This document shows, piece after piece, positions 17,001-24,201 of a DNA stretch of 26,215 nt. Location: positions 1 through 26,215 of the forward strand of contig DCSM01000095.1 of NCBI GenBank assembly GCA_002325605.1, written 5' to 3'. The stretch's first letter is position 1. Each line of letters begins with the position of its first letter. A model generated the notes under the pieces. It ran no database searches. It saw nothing but the letters and a program-made list of their open reading frames with translations, and was not told the DNA's origin. The position numbers and the translations under genes were made by a program. This DNA is from Chloroflexaceae bacterium UBA1466. GTDB taxonomy: Bacteria; Chloroflexota; Chloroflexia; Chloroflexales; Chloroflexaceae.

Positions 17001-17744
17001 CGGATAATGTTGATCAAAAACCAACATAAAACGGTCAAGTTCGCGGAGCGCAGCCCCTGTGTTGGCTTCAATTTGGTTTACATTTAGCACCTGGCGAAAG
17101 GTGTTTTGCAAGGCTAGAAAGCCACGAATCGCAAAACTGGTGCGAATAATTCTGTGGGCAAACCAGCGCGTGAGGTGCGCCACATCAATAAACATGCCCG
17201 CGCCCGTGCCGCCCGCCAGCGACGCGACAATAAAAATCTCCACGGCGGCATCGCGCTCGCTCGCCGCAAAAACCTCTGTCAAAGCGGTTTTGATGCGATT
17301 CGCTAATTGCGATTGCACTTGGGCTTGCAAACTATAGAAAACCGCCATGCGCCCAAAAGGTCGCTTTTGCCCCGCCCCTTTGCCAATATCAAAAGCATCT
17401 GGATCAACAGTTTCGAGGTATGTTGCGGCTTGCAGCCAGGAGCCAATATGTTTATGACTGTTTTTGTCGCGGATTTCTCGACAAATCTGATGAATGTTGC
17501 CGCCTAAATAGACAAATTCAGTGCGATCAAGTTGCACTTCACCCACACGGGCCTCTTCTTCTTGAGGTTTACCGTCGTAGCTTACCTTCTCTTCCGTAGT
17601 ATCAAAACTAAGTAATTTGATAGTACGGGGCAATTGTCCCCCATAAGAATCAAGTAAATTCTTTTTGAGATAGGTTAAAACCCATTTGCCCGTGCCGCCT
17701 AAACCGATGATTACCGCTGGATTGGCAAGCATGTGAAATGCCAT
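14025..17744 (-). CDS. Tubulin/FtsZ-superfamily protein with three C-terminal zinc ribbons
   Basis: The protein has 1239 residues. The start at 17744 is chosen because AGGAG lies 10 bases upstream; an ATG nine codons earlier has no such site. Residues 11-20 (VIIGLGGTGK) form an N-terminal glycine-rich strand-loop, and AGGTGAG (177-183) is the tubulin/FtsZ signature GGGTGxG, followed by an amphipathic helix. This pattern matches the large tubulin-like family (Pfam Tubulin_2), much longer than FtsZ. The middle is mainly helical. Residues 1144-1222 hold three near-identical zinc-ribbon units, CxNGHQxxLGxKFCxEC, each with three Cys plus the NGH His/Cys region. By family knowledge it should bind GTP and may polymerise. 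Related FtsZ-like families have been linked to vWA proteins and membrane remodelling. It starts 57 bases after the vWA gene. Confidence 0.85.
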   Translation of the reverse strand: MAFHMLANPAVIIGLGGTGKWVLTYLKKNLLDSYGGQLPRTIKLLSFDTTEEKVSYDGKPQEEEARVGEVQLDRTEFVYLGGNIHQICREIRDKNSHKHIGSWLQAATYLETVDPDAFDIGKGAGQKRPFGRMAVFYSLQAQVQSQLANRIKTALTEVFAASERDAAVEIFIVASLAGGTGAGMFIDVAHLTRWFAHRIIRTSFAIRGFLALQNTFRQVLNVNQIEANTGAALRELDRFMLVFDQHYPIVYNPEDPLLKTIYGGQTGKLFDNCYILDAVRDRFSLDDVHPKYGVYPSIADSISMLLDVSAGDAYAQHYKNVNTRIAEIQSRTGRPTYSSLGTYSLILPVEDIITSLTYRFALELIDQYLVQFLKQKDENQQETLILTYEDDPRKRVLEFLRAASSESGLNTTQFLLNVPNLVERNLNEISYLREFAETDSSALLVWLLPPQSDPVVAKIAHDVREILQIQLINRVQPSNIEGDDFINGCDRILNGVAHFKDEFLGRDINGRRIGGRYRLALEQCVAIQRERYCLLLHEYILRALNGSAPTNPAFQQERQGRLGFVHDFLLHLSQAFEKTQAFFEKVRIYRSQTDDLRRRRETVGQTHSLMEEAKTRGSLLGMFVKGIHPAVKAQQSYLEAEQDLIGYETNELLLENLRMTAETLCRATNEVKGAIDAWLNTLLRGYRGSFNDAGAYENLQSQLAQHRANRAEKQNIKVHEYLTDAIFEDSLYQKYAQGKHDDALAHLVWQIERDSSVFQLTLPNLGLAAPETIQGRRATEQNTTVFFQLARNYFEPIRRLTIAERLSKAFNPSSLALKFAEKCSPMIRFDAQKQGSQEENRFVCVSEGQEQAFFTEFAHVFRTMGSQAKDNQILPAANPYTCTVLATADVISSSGILAYIAAEEAYYSYQGDARMLHIFPAEVHAVELEALLPTIRRPRQKFAPRLTAMLEDRQRVELFLLCYLYRFIHFEQAGRNNCFVLQLRTQNSRRSIGRFVLTPAERNPSLFTAMETFIFKGADIESSETRINFELLEQDLRAYEAQVMGGKLLVDPKKSQTSIEGGDYSCLINLLEQSLDDEIAQMLASDKPIEQDLGCLLALTVNSLIESLQKRLLAQGLPYNRLAQPQFKPPREPGTSAGNTTLICMNGHQMPLGAKFCAECAAPAQIITTGASLACLNGHQISLGTKFCAECGAPPRTLTTITEAFCSNGHQMPLGAKFCPECGATVNRSFDGRALGTLS

Positions 17745-17801
17745 AGCAAAATAGCTCCTAAATTCATGCAAGAATCTTTCCCGCTTCGCAAGGGCTTAAA
17801 A

Positions 17802-20165
17802 TTAACGTTTTGTCCTGGCCGCAAAATTCTCATATTTCAAACGGACATCGCTACTAAGATTGAGGATTGCACCATCATGATTAAGTCGTTTTTCGCTGAC
17901 CAACCCTTTTTGCGAAATGATTTTCAAGAGCAAACCTTCTCTTTCCGCTAGGCGACGGATCTCAATTCGTTTCAAACCGAGGCTGGAAGGCAATTCGCGC
18001 TTGCCCAAATGAGGATGTTTGGTGCGAAAACCCAACAATTTATAGCCTGCAAGATTAAGATTGCGGGTTTGCCACTCTTCAGTGGGGAATGGCGGCAAAC
18101 CAGGCGGCGTTTTTTGGCGCGTTTGTAAGATAAGCATTCCACTGGGGTAGGGTGGGAGGATCAAATAGCCAAACCAAAGCAAGATTCCACTGCAAAAGAG
18201 GAAAAAGAGTAGCACCAGGCCAATTTCTAACCGACAAATCAGTAAGACAGTAGAATGTAAAACTCTTTCAAACACAATGTTACTAACTGGAATCTGATAA
18301 AGCTGGCCATCTTTTGTGGGGGCATTCAATTCTAGGCTAAGAGTGTAAGTTGCAGCTTGGTCAAGTTTTTCAAAAGCAGCTGAAAAAGAGCTATTTGAAT
18401 CTTTGCGCTCTATTTTAGACGGTTTGATTCTCTGCCCATCAGGCAAAAGAACTGAAAGACTAAGCGCTTCGGTGAACGGCAGTGCAAAAAGTGTCGAATC
18501 AAGCGGTTTAGCATCGCTCCGCACAAGTTGAAAACTACTCTCAACCGGGAGGACTTTTTCGGGTGGCACAGCAGGACACCAACCCTTCCAGGGCCACGGC
18601 CAATAGGCTGTCGAAATGATCTGTTTTTCGGCAGTTTTGGGCTTTGTTACTACGAATTGGCAAGGATAGGCGGGCGAAACGGTCAGTAAACTTTGGCTGC
18701 TGAAAAAGCTGGTTTTATCATTAGCCGTGAGGCGCAAATCAATTGTTACCGTATATGTTCCGCCTTGAGTATCAGGTTGCAACGGTTTAATCGTTTCCCA
18801 TTGACCTTTTTGATTCTCAGAACGGCGCAAATCTAAAATTTGGCTTTGACCATTATTCAATTGCACTGTAGCCCGCAGAAAAATAGGATAATCTGCAAGC
18901 TCTTCGAGGCTTTTTCGCTCATTATCCTTATACTTGACCGTGAAATGAAAAGGTTTACAAGTTGAAAGCACAGCTTCTTTAGGCGTAAGCTCCGTCTCAG
19001 CAATTGCAACTAAGCCATCCCGTTTGCGATATTCGGGTTTAATCCCTGGCCCAAGCAGTTTGCAACTCCAATTTCCTGCTTCAGGGCGCTGGATAATGAA
19101 AAATTCGCTAAGTTTCGAGCGATTGTAGCTAATGACTCCAGGCGACTGGGGCGAAAGAGGAATGCGCTCGGCTTCAGGTTTGGCATTTTCCGAAGGTGGG
19201 TAGAAAGCAGCTTTGCTCTCTGAATCTCGATAATTGAGAACTAACGTTACTGAGGCTAAATAGGGTAAAACCGCAAATTTCGTCGCTGGATCACAGGTAT
19301 TTGCCGCTATCGTTTCAGCAAAAAAAGTTTTATCAGCAATATCCTGAAAAGTCAAAGTTACGTCAGCAGGGTCAGTCACTCTTCGAGTACGAGTGGGCGC
19401 AATTTTTTCCCATTCAGCGACATTGGTTGACCAAAATTGGTCTTGTTTATCAATGCCAATTACCCAAATTTCAGCATTGTTGAATAAATTAGCGTAGGTT
19501 GCGCGAAGAAGCTCAAAATAGCGGCTGGGGTTTTGGGCTGTATAGGCATTCTCAAGCGCATTTGGTTCATTTTGGACCGCAGGATTGCCATCAGTGAGCA
19601 AAATAACGACTCGCCGCCGATTCGGTGGAAAAGGCTTGGTGCAAGTTGAATTATTGCCCAATTCAAGACAAACTTGACTAAGAGCTTGGGAAAAACTGGT
19701 GTCTCCGTAGTTTTTCTGCGTTTTGGGAAGTTGATTGACAATGTTTGGAGTAAGAAAATGGGTTTGGGGGTCAGTAATGGCTTCCAAACGAGTTAAGGGA
19801 ATGACAGAAGCAGCTTTTGTGCCAAAGAAAATCAACCCAACCTGATATTCCTCTTTTTCAGCATTCTGGGTGAAATTTGCCAGCCGTTGGGCAACTAAGC
19901 GACTGAAAAGGGGATCAAGCCCATTGCGAACCGCATCAAGGCTCAGGCCCGCAGGGTCGGTAGGGTTGCTGCGGCAGCCTGGAGCGCGAGAATTAGCCCG
20001 ACATTGGGGATTCGAGAGCGAACCTTCCGTCATGCTACCTGATTGGTCGACGACGAAAAGAATATCTGTGATCGGGAGGGGTGAGGGTGCTTGGGCCTGG
20101 GCTGGTAGCTGGGCCAAAAATAGGCTGGAGAGGATTAGAAAAGCCAAAAGTCGCAAAATCCGCAT
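17802..20165 (-). CDS. Exported, membrane-anchored vWA-domain protein
   Basis: The protein has 787 residues. A signal peptide (1-25, hydrophobic core then AQA) is followed by a von Willebrand A domain (about 33-290) with a complete metal site: DQSGSM (40-45), Thr156 in GDTSFSQAL, and Asp192 in LLTDGNP. Two or three beta-rich Ig-like regions follow (about 290-630). One strong membrane span lies near 646-669 (GLVLLFFLFCSGILLWFGYL). The last ~118 residues should be cytosolic and look beta-rich (GLLLKIISQKGL, then NHDGAILNL), possibly an FHA-like or related fold, though this is weak. The start has GAGGT 7 bases upstream. It is the first gene of the three-gene set and its cytosolic tail could contact the tubulin- or kinase-like partners. 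Ligand unknown. Confidence 0.85.
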   Translation of the reverse strand: MRILRLLAFLILSSLFLAQLPAQAQAPSPLPITDILFVVDQSGSMTEGSLSNPQCRANSRAPGCRSNPTDPAGLSLDAVRNGLDPLFSRLVAQRLANFTQNAEKEEYQVGLIFFGTKAASVIPLTRLEAITDPQTHFLTPNIVNQLPKTQKNYGDTSFSQALSQVCLELGNNSTCTKPFPPNRRRVVILLTDGNPAVQNEPNALENAYTAQNPSRYFELLRATYANLFNNAEIWVIGIDKQDQFWSTNVAEWEKIAPTRTRRVTDPADVTLTFQDIADKTFFAETIAANTCDPATKFAVLPYLASVTLVLNYRDSESKAAFYPPSENAKPEAERIPLSPQSPGVISYNRSKLSEFFIIQRPEAGNWSCKLLGPGIKPEYRKRDGLVAIAETELTPKEAVLSTCKPFHFTVKYKDNERKSLEELADYPIFLRATVQLNNGQSQILDLRRSENQKGQWETIKPLQPDTQGGTYTVTIDLRLTANDKTSFFSSQSLLTVSPAYPCQFVVTKPKTAEKQIISTAYWPWPWKGWCPAVPPEKVLPVESSFQLVRSDAKPLDSTLFALPFTEALSLSVLLPDGQRIKPSKIERKDSNSSFSAAFEKLDQAATYTLSLELNAPTKDGQLYQIPVSNIVFERVLHSTVLLICRLEIGLVLLFFLFCSGILLWFGYLILPPYPSGMLILQTRQKTPPGLPPFPTEEWQTRNLNLAGYKLLGFRTKHPHLGKRELPSSLGLKRIEIRRLAEREGLLLKIISQKGLVSEKRLNHDGAILNLSSDVRLKYENFAARTKR

Positions 20166-20498
20166 CGTGCTAACCTCATTGGGAGCCGAACTGGGCCAGA
20201 AGAATTGGAACTTGGCCCGCCGCCCTTACTTGGGAATCCGGGCTAGGAATTGAGCAAACTCTAGCCTCTTCCCTAACTGGCGCAGTGAAAAGACAATTTT
20301 AATTTTAACATAGACTACAGCTTTTTGTTTTAGGGGCTTGGTTTACCCGCGAAACATTTTCGCCCTGAAGAGCGGCAAGGTTGCAAGCCGAGAAAGAACC
20401 TATTATAATGAAAAGGGTTTGCCTAACCCTTCCCTATTTCTTTTTCCAAAAGGCCTAATTCTAAATTTCTTTAACAGACATAAGGAAAACCTAAAACG
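20166..20498. other. Divergent intergenic region between vWA gene and KR-like gene
   Basis: This 333-bp gap holds the plus-strand promoter at 20381-20409 and the two ribosome binding sites. On the minus side I see AT-rich sequence near 20295-20315 (TTAAAATTAAAATT) that might hold the vWA promoter, but no convincing -35/-10 pair. No small gene is evident. Confidence 0.5.
20381..20409 (+). promoter_or_regulatory. Consensus sigma70-type promoter of the KR-like gene
   Basis: TTGCAA (20381-20386) and TATAAT (20404-20409) are spaced by exactly 17 bases. The -35 and spacing equal those of the tRNA-tuf promoter, suggesting strong house-keeping expression. It lies 90 bases before the start codon. Confidence 0.8.
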
Positions 20499-21665
20499 AT
20501 GGCTACGGTTGATGACTTGCGATTCGGGGCCCATTTTGCCCAAAATCTAACTCATTTGCAAACGCAACAGCGGGAAATGACGCGCATCCATGAGCAATAT
20601 CTCCAGCAACAAGGAGCTTTTTCACGCCTTTTTGCTCAATTGCTCTCTCAACAGCAAGGGCTACTTTTAAGCCAGGAATCAAGTGCGTTTGCGGCGACAG
20701 CGCTCCAAAATTTGAGGCTGAATTTGGCGCTTTTGAACCAAAACCAAGCTGAAACTTTGCACAGCCACGAGCATAGTCTGCGGAATCAAGTTGAATATAA
20801 CCACTCGATGGCCCAAGTTTTGCAGCAACAACAAACTTCAGCGGTTATTCAACCAGAGACTTTAGCTCCTCCTGTTGCCCAAAAAGAGGTTTACGCTCCA
20901 GCAACAGCTTTTGTGAAAGCCATTGTCCCTTCTAGCCGCATCGAAAATGGCGTTTGGTTGGCCGAAAGTCGGCTCAAAAGTTTACCGCGCCCCGATTTTT
21001 TGGAATGGAATCTCGCGCCAACGCAGATTTGTCTCCTTCTCAGCGATGGAACCTCGCTAACCGCCAAATTAGCCGAAGCTTTAAGCGCTCGCAATTGGCG
21101 CGTAGTCGTGGGCCATTTTCCCCAAACCATTATACCAGCAGACTTGTCTTTGCCCCCAACTGTGCCCCAGATAACCTTGCCCGACCTGACTGAAAACAAC
21201 TTGAGCCAGCTAATTCAAACGCTTACGGCTTCTTTTGGGCCAATTGGCGCTTTTATTCATTTGAATCCTATGGCCCAAACAGCTTCTAACGGTCACAATT
21301 TTCTGTTTGAAGCAGAAAAATTTATCTTACGCTATGTTTTTCTGCTGGCTAAGTATCTCAAACAACCTTTGAATCAAGCGGCTTTGCAAGGGCGAAGTTG
21401 TTTTCTGACCGTTACCCGCCTGGATGGAGCGCTTGGTTTGGGGGCCGAAACTAGCTTTGGCGCGATTGGGGGCGGCTTGCTTGGGCTAACCAAAGCCTTG
21501 CGCCTGGAATGGGATGCGGTTTTTTGTCGGGCGCTCGACCTGAGTTCGCAATTCAGTGCCGACCAAGCCGTCGCCACGATTTTAGCAGAATTGCACGACC
21601 CTAATCGGTTGCTGGTTGAAGTGGGCTATGGCGCTCAAGGCCGCGTGACTTTGGAAGCACTTTGA
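20499..21665 (+). CDS. Stand-alone protein resembling linker plus structural half of a PKS/PUFA-synthase ketoreductase
   Basis: The protein has 388 residues. Residues 20-112 are Gln/Leu-rich helices with a repeated HEQYLQQQ / HEHSLRNQ pattern, like the HxxFLxxQ linker preceding KR domains in PfaA-type synthases. Residues 150-386 resemble the N-terminal structural subdomain of such KR domains: LLLSDGTSLTAKLAEALSAR (179-198), IGAFIHLNP (249-257), SCFLTVTRLDG (300-310), GGGLLGLTKALRLEWDAVFCRALDLS (324-349) and EVGYGAQGRVTL (374-385). The protein stops where the catalytic half, with its NAD(P)H-binding GGxGxxG, would begin, so reductase activity is not expected. The start has AAGGAAAA upstream. 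It is the only plus-strand gene. It may be a scaffold/partner protein or a synthase relic that stayed expressed. Confidence 0.7.
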   Translation: MATVDDLRFGAHFAQNLTHLQTQQREMTRIHEQYLQQQGAFSRLFAQLLSQQQGLLLSQESSAFAATALQNLRLNLALLNQNQAETLHSHEHSLRNQVEYNHSMAQVLQQQQTSAVIQPETLAPPVAQKEVYAPATAFVKAIVPSSRIENGVWLAESRLKSLPRPDFLEWNLAPTQICLLLSDGTSLTAKLAEALSARNWRVVVGHFPQTIIPADLSLPPTVPQITLPDLTENNLSQLIQTLTASFGPIGAFIHLNPMAQTASNGHNFLFEAEKFILRYVFLLAKYLKQPLNQAALQGRSCFLTVTRLDGALGLGAETSFGAIGGGLLGLTKALRLEWDAVFCRALDLSSQFSADQAVATILAELHDPNRLLVEVGYGAQGRVTLEAL

Positions 21666-21710
21666 GCAGCGAAAACTAATTTCAATGCTAGGCTATTTTC
21701 CCTCGGAGGC

Positions 21711-21850
21711 AACACTTTAGCTGTTGGTCACGGCTAAAGCCGTGGATTCCTTGGGCTGGTCACGGCTAAAACCGTGGATTCCTTGGGCTATTCACGGCTA
21801 AAACCGTGGATTCCTTGGGCTGGTCACGGCTAAAGCCGTGAATTCCGAAG
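21711..21850. repeat. Tandem 4 x 32 bp TAAAGC palindrome block
   Basis: Palindromes CACGGCTAAAGCCGTG or CACGGCTAAAACCGTG sit at 21729, 21761, 21793 and 21825, spaced exactly 32 bp by GATTCCTTGGGCTGGT-type linkers. A degenerate leading half (CAACACTTTAGCTGTTG) precedes them at about 21713. The block fills the gap between two convergent genes and may terminate transcription both ways. Confidence 0.9.
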
Positions 21851-21886
21851 GCTGGTGAAACCTCTTCCTCGCTGTTTCAGGTAAAA

Positions 21887-23746
21887 TCAGGCCGCCCTTT
21901 GTTTCTTTACGCTTGCAACATGCTGTAACGCATAAGCGATGCCCTTTTGTAAGCTGCTATAAGTCGTGAGCGTGCGGAGATCAATGCCTAATTCGACTAA
22001 AATCTGGGCAATGCTAGGCTGAATACCAGTTAGCACGACGTGCGAACCTAAAAGTCTGACCGCTTGGGCCGCTTGAAGCAGCGCATGCGCGATTTGTTCA
22101 TCAACCACAGGCACGCCCGTAATATCTAAAATGGCAATTTCGGCTTCGTAGCTTGCCACCCCTTCCAAAAGCGTTTCCATAATCTGTTGCACGCGGTTGG
22201 AGTCGATCTTACCGATCAAGGGCATTACGACAACCCCATTGGCCAGGGGAATCAAAGGGCTAGAAAGTTCGCGGATGAATTCGCGCTGGGTTTCAACAAC
22301 CTGAGCCTGCAAATTAGCTTGCTCGACTTCGGCTTCTTTGAGATGTGTAATGTCGTTGGCAGCAAGGACAATCCCTTCAACCGCGTTTTCTTTATTGTAG
22401 ACTGGCAAATAATTGATATTAAGATGGCGCATTTGGCCATCGGGCATCACAGAAGTGGTTTCAACAGTCAGCTGGTGGCCAGCCAGCGCTTTGGTTACCA
22501 ACTCTTGCACTTTTTGAGGGTTTGGCTCACCCAATAAAGGGGTAAAATTGTGTCCTTCGATCTCTTGGCGGTGGCTTCCCGTCCATTTTACAAAGGCCGT
22601 ATTGACAAACCGATAGCGGTTATCAGCCCCGACAAACGCGATCAGCCAGGGCAAACCATCTAAAACGGTATGCAAAAAGCGCTCATTTTGGCGCAGAGCC
22701 TCTTGCGTGGTTTTTAATTCGGTTATATCATGATTAACGCCTAACAACCCTATGATCTGCCCCGTCGCATCCCGCAAGGGAATTTTGCGGGTATCCAAAA
22801 TTCGCCATTGGCCATCGGCCCGAAACGCTCCATTATTTGTATTGCGAATCGCTTGGCCATGTTCAAGAACCTCCAGATCATCGGCCCGAAAGCCGCGAAG
22901 TTCTTTGGCGGGGTTGCCAAAAATCTCTTCAGTTGAAAAACCAAGCTCTAAATCATCATGGCCAATGATTTCAGCTAAGGATTTGCCCAGAAATTTAGCC
23001 ATTGTTTGATTAGTCAAGATATAGCGAAATTCTGAATCCTTCATAAAGATCATATCTGGCGAATTATCAATAATGGAGCGGAGTAAGACTGAAGTTTGTT
23101 GCGCCTCCACGAGCGATGCCTCTAATTCAGCTTCCAACCGCTGCCGTTCGGCCAATTCCTCTTTAGCCGCAGCGTAAATTTGGGCATTCTCCAGCGCTAA
23201 AGAGGCCAGCTGGGCAAACCGCCGCAAAAGTTCCATTGCTGCGGCATCAAAGTCTTGGGTTTTAGGCGGATAGGCCATTCCAATTACGCCCACGACTTTC
23301 CCTGCTGCCGAGACGAGCGGCATCGTAGCCACACAGCCAAAATTATCACTTTCGTGTTGGAAGGAACGACCATCCCAAGCGTGGTAATTGGTGATCACTA
23401 GGGGTTGCCCGGTGGCCCAGGTTTTCCCTGCCAGCCCTTCGCCAGATTTAAGGTGGCAACCCATGTACTTCTGAAATTGTCCCGTAGCAATTTTGTTTTC
23501 TAATAGATCGCCCGCAGGCGAAACAAGGTAGAGATAGCCGTGCGGAGTATTAAGCAATTCTGCTGCCCGCCGCAGAATCTCTTCCAAAAGGCTGACAACA
23601 TCCAATTTATTCATCAAAGCCAAGGTGATCGTGTGGAGCGTTTCAAAATAAGTTTCTTGGCGGACGAGGACTTGTTCCAATTCCGTCACGCGGTGCTGAA
23701 GCGAGTCGATTTCAGCTTGGAAATCTGCTTCGTTGGTTTGCGGCAT
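21887..23746 (-). CDS. RsbR-like sensor: GAF-PAS-PAS-STAS
   Basis: The protein has 619 residues. After a short coiled coil (10-35) come a GAF domain (about 45-190), a coiled coil (192-220), PAS1 (about 222-345; NSPDMIFMKDSEFRYILTN), PAS2 (about 355-470; ends in ANDITHLKEAE) and a STAS domain (about 493-610; SSPLIPLANGVVVMPLIGKIDSNR, DITGVPVVD, LTGIQPSIAQILVELGI). There is no histidine kinase or cyclase domain. The STAS part is of the RsbR type found in stressosome and sigma-factor partner-switch systems, where Thr in the DITG region is phosphorylated; that Thr is present here (543). No RsbS/RsbT partner lies in the window. The start at 23746 has AAGGAAA upstream. It is probably cytosolic. Confidence 0.9.
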   Translation of the reverse strand: MPQTNEADFQAEIDSLQHRVTELEQVLVRQETYFETLHTITLALMNKLDVVSLLEEILRRAAELLNTPHGYLYLVSPAGDLLENKIATGQFQKYMGCHLKSGEGLAGKTWATGQPLVITNYHAWDGRSFQHESDNFGCVATMPLVSAAGKVVGVIGMAYPPKTQDFDAAAMELLRRFAQLASLALENAQIYAAAKEELAERQRLEAELEASLVEAQQTSVLLRSIIDNSPDMIFMKDSEFRYILTNQTMAKFLGKSLAEIIGHDDLELGFSTEEIFGNPAKELRGFRADDLEVLEHGQAIRNTNNGAFRADGQWRILDTRKIPLRDATGQIIGLLGVNHDITELKTTQEALRQNERFLHTVLDGLPWLIAFVGADNRYRFVNTAFVKWTGSHRQEIEGHNFTPLLGEPNPQKVQELVTKALAGHQLTVETTSVMPDGQMRHLNINYLPVYNKENAVEGIVLAANDITHLKEAEVEQANLQAQVVETQREFIRELSSPLIPLANGVVVMPLIGKIDSNRVQQIMETLLEGVASYEAEIAILDITGVPVVDEQIAHALLQAAQAVRLLGSHVVLTGIQPSIAQILVELGIDLRTLTTYSSLQKGIAYALQHVASVKKQRAA

Positions 23747-23768
23747 TTTGGTTTCCTTGGTAAAAATG

Positions 23769-23788
23769 GCGAAAGGAAGCTTTTTCGC
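23769..23788 (-). terminator. Small hairpin with downstream T-run in tatA-sensor gap
   Basis: On the minus strand GCGAAA pairs with TTTCGC over 8 bases and is followed by CATTTTT. It could terminate tatA transcription or regulate the sensor gene, whose start lies 22 bases further. Confidence 0.4.
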
Positions 23789-23794
23789 TTAACA

Positions 23795-23848
23795 GAAAGC
23801 CCAGGAAAACCCTCACGCCGCTTGACGTGATGGCTCTCTTGGGCTTCC
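23795..23848 (-). repeat. 54-nt long hairpin between tatA and the sensor gene
   Basis: Arms of 17 bases (23795-23811 and 23832-23848) pair with only two A-C mismatches and two G-T wobbles. An inner TCACG/CGTGA stem continues below an 8-base loop. Its function is unknown: it may be a leader structure for the sensor gene or a dispersed palindrome. Confidence 0.6.
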
Positions 23849-23872
23849 AGCAGAGCTATTCCAAACCAATTC

Positions 23873-24067
23873 TTAAAGGTCTTGGGTGGGAGGTTTTTCG
23901 GCTTTGCTTGCGTTGGAGGTTGAGGCCTCGCCATCATTTATTGCCCGCTTGAATTCGCGGATGCTATTGCCCAGGGCTGCGCCCATTCCCGCTATTTTGC
24001 CGGCCCCGAAAAGGGCGACGATAATCGCCAGAATAATCAGAAGTTCCCACGGGCCAAGTGTGTTCAT
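23873..24067 (-). CDS. tatA: Twin-arginine translocase subunit TatA/E
   Basis: This 64-residue protein forms the size-adjustable pore or membrane-weakening patch of the Tat system, which exports folded proteins. It shows the family layout: an N-terminal membrane helix (about 7-21, LGPWELLIILAIIVALFGAG), the FGAGK hinge, an amphipathic helix (GMGAALGNSIREFKRAI), and a short charged acidic tail. Its length is normal for a short TatA. The ribosome binding site AAGGAAG precedes the ATG at 24067. tatB and tatC are not in the window. It is placed between two regulatory genes, 134 bases after the DUF294-type gene. Confidence 0.93.
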   Translation of the reverse strand: MNTLGPWELLIILAIIVALFGAGKIAGMGAALGNSIREFKRAINDGEASTSNASKAEKPPTQDL

Positions 24068-24201
24068 AGTGCTTCCTTCTTAAAAAGCCTAACCTTTTGT
24101 GCTTTTCCAAGAGCATAGCACAGGTAGTTAGAATCTGCAATCGTTTTGGTTTGGGCAAGTTCGGCAAGCTCACTTACCACTCAACCAGCAGCCCTAGGGG
24201 C

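Noticed and set aside
20499..21665. Active short-chain dehydrogenase/ketoreductase
   Set aside because: No GGxGxxG nucleotide loop and no Tyr-x3-Lys active site are visible. The similarity is to the structural half only.
23540..23937. Extra small frames around the tatA-sensor gap
   Set aside because: They overlap tatA and the sensor gene in other frames and pass through the hairpin region. No family features are visible.
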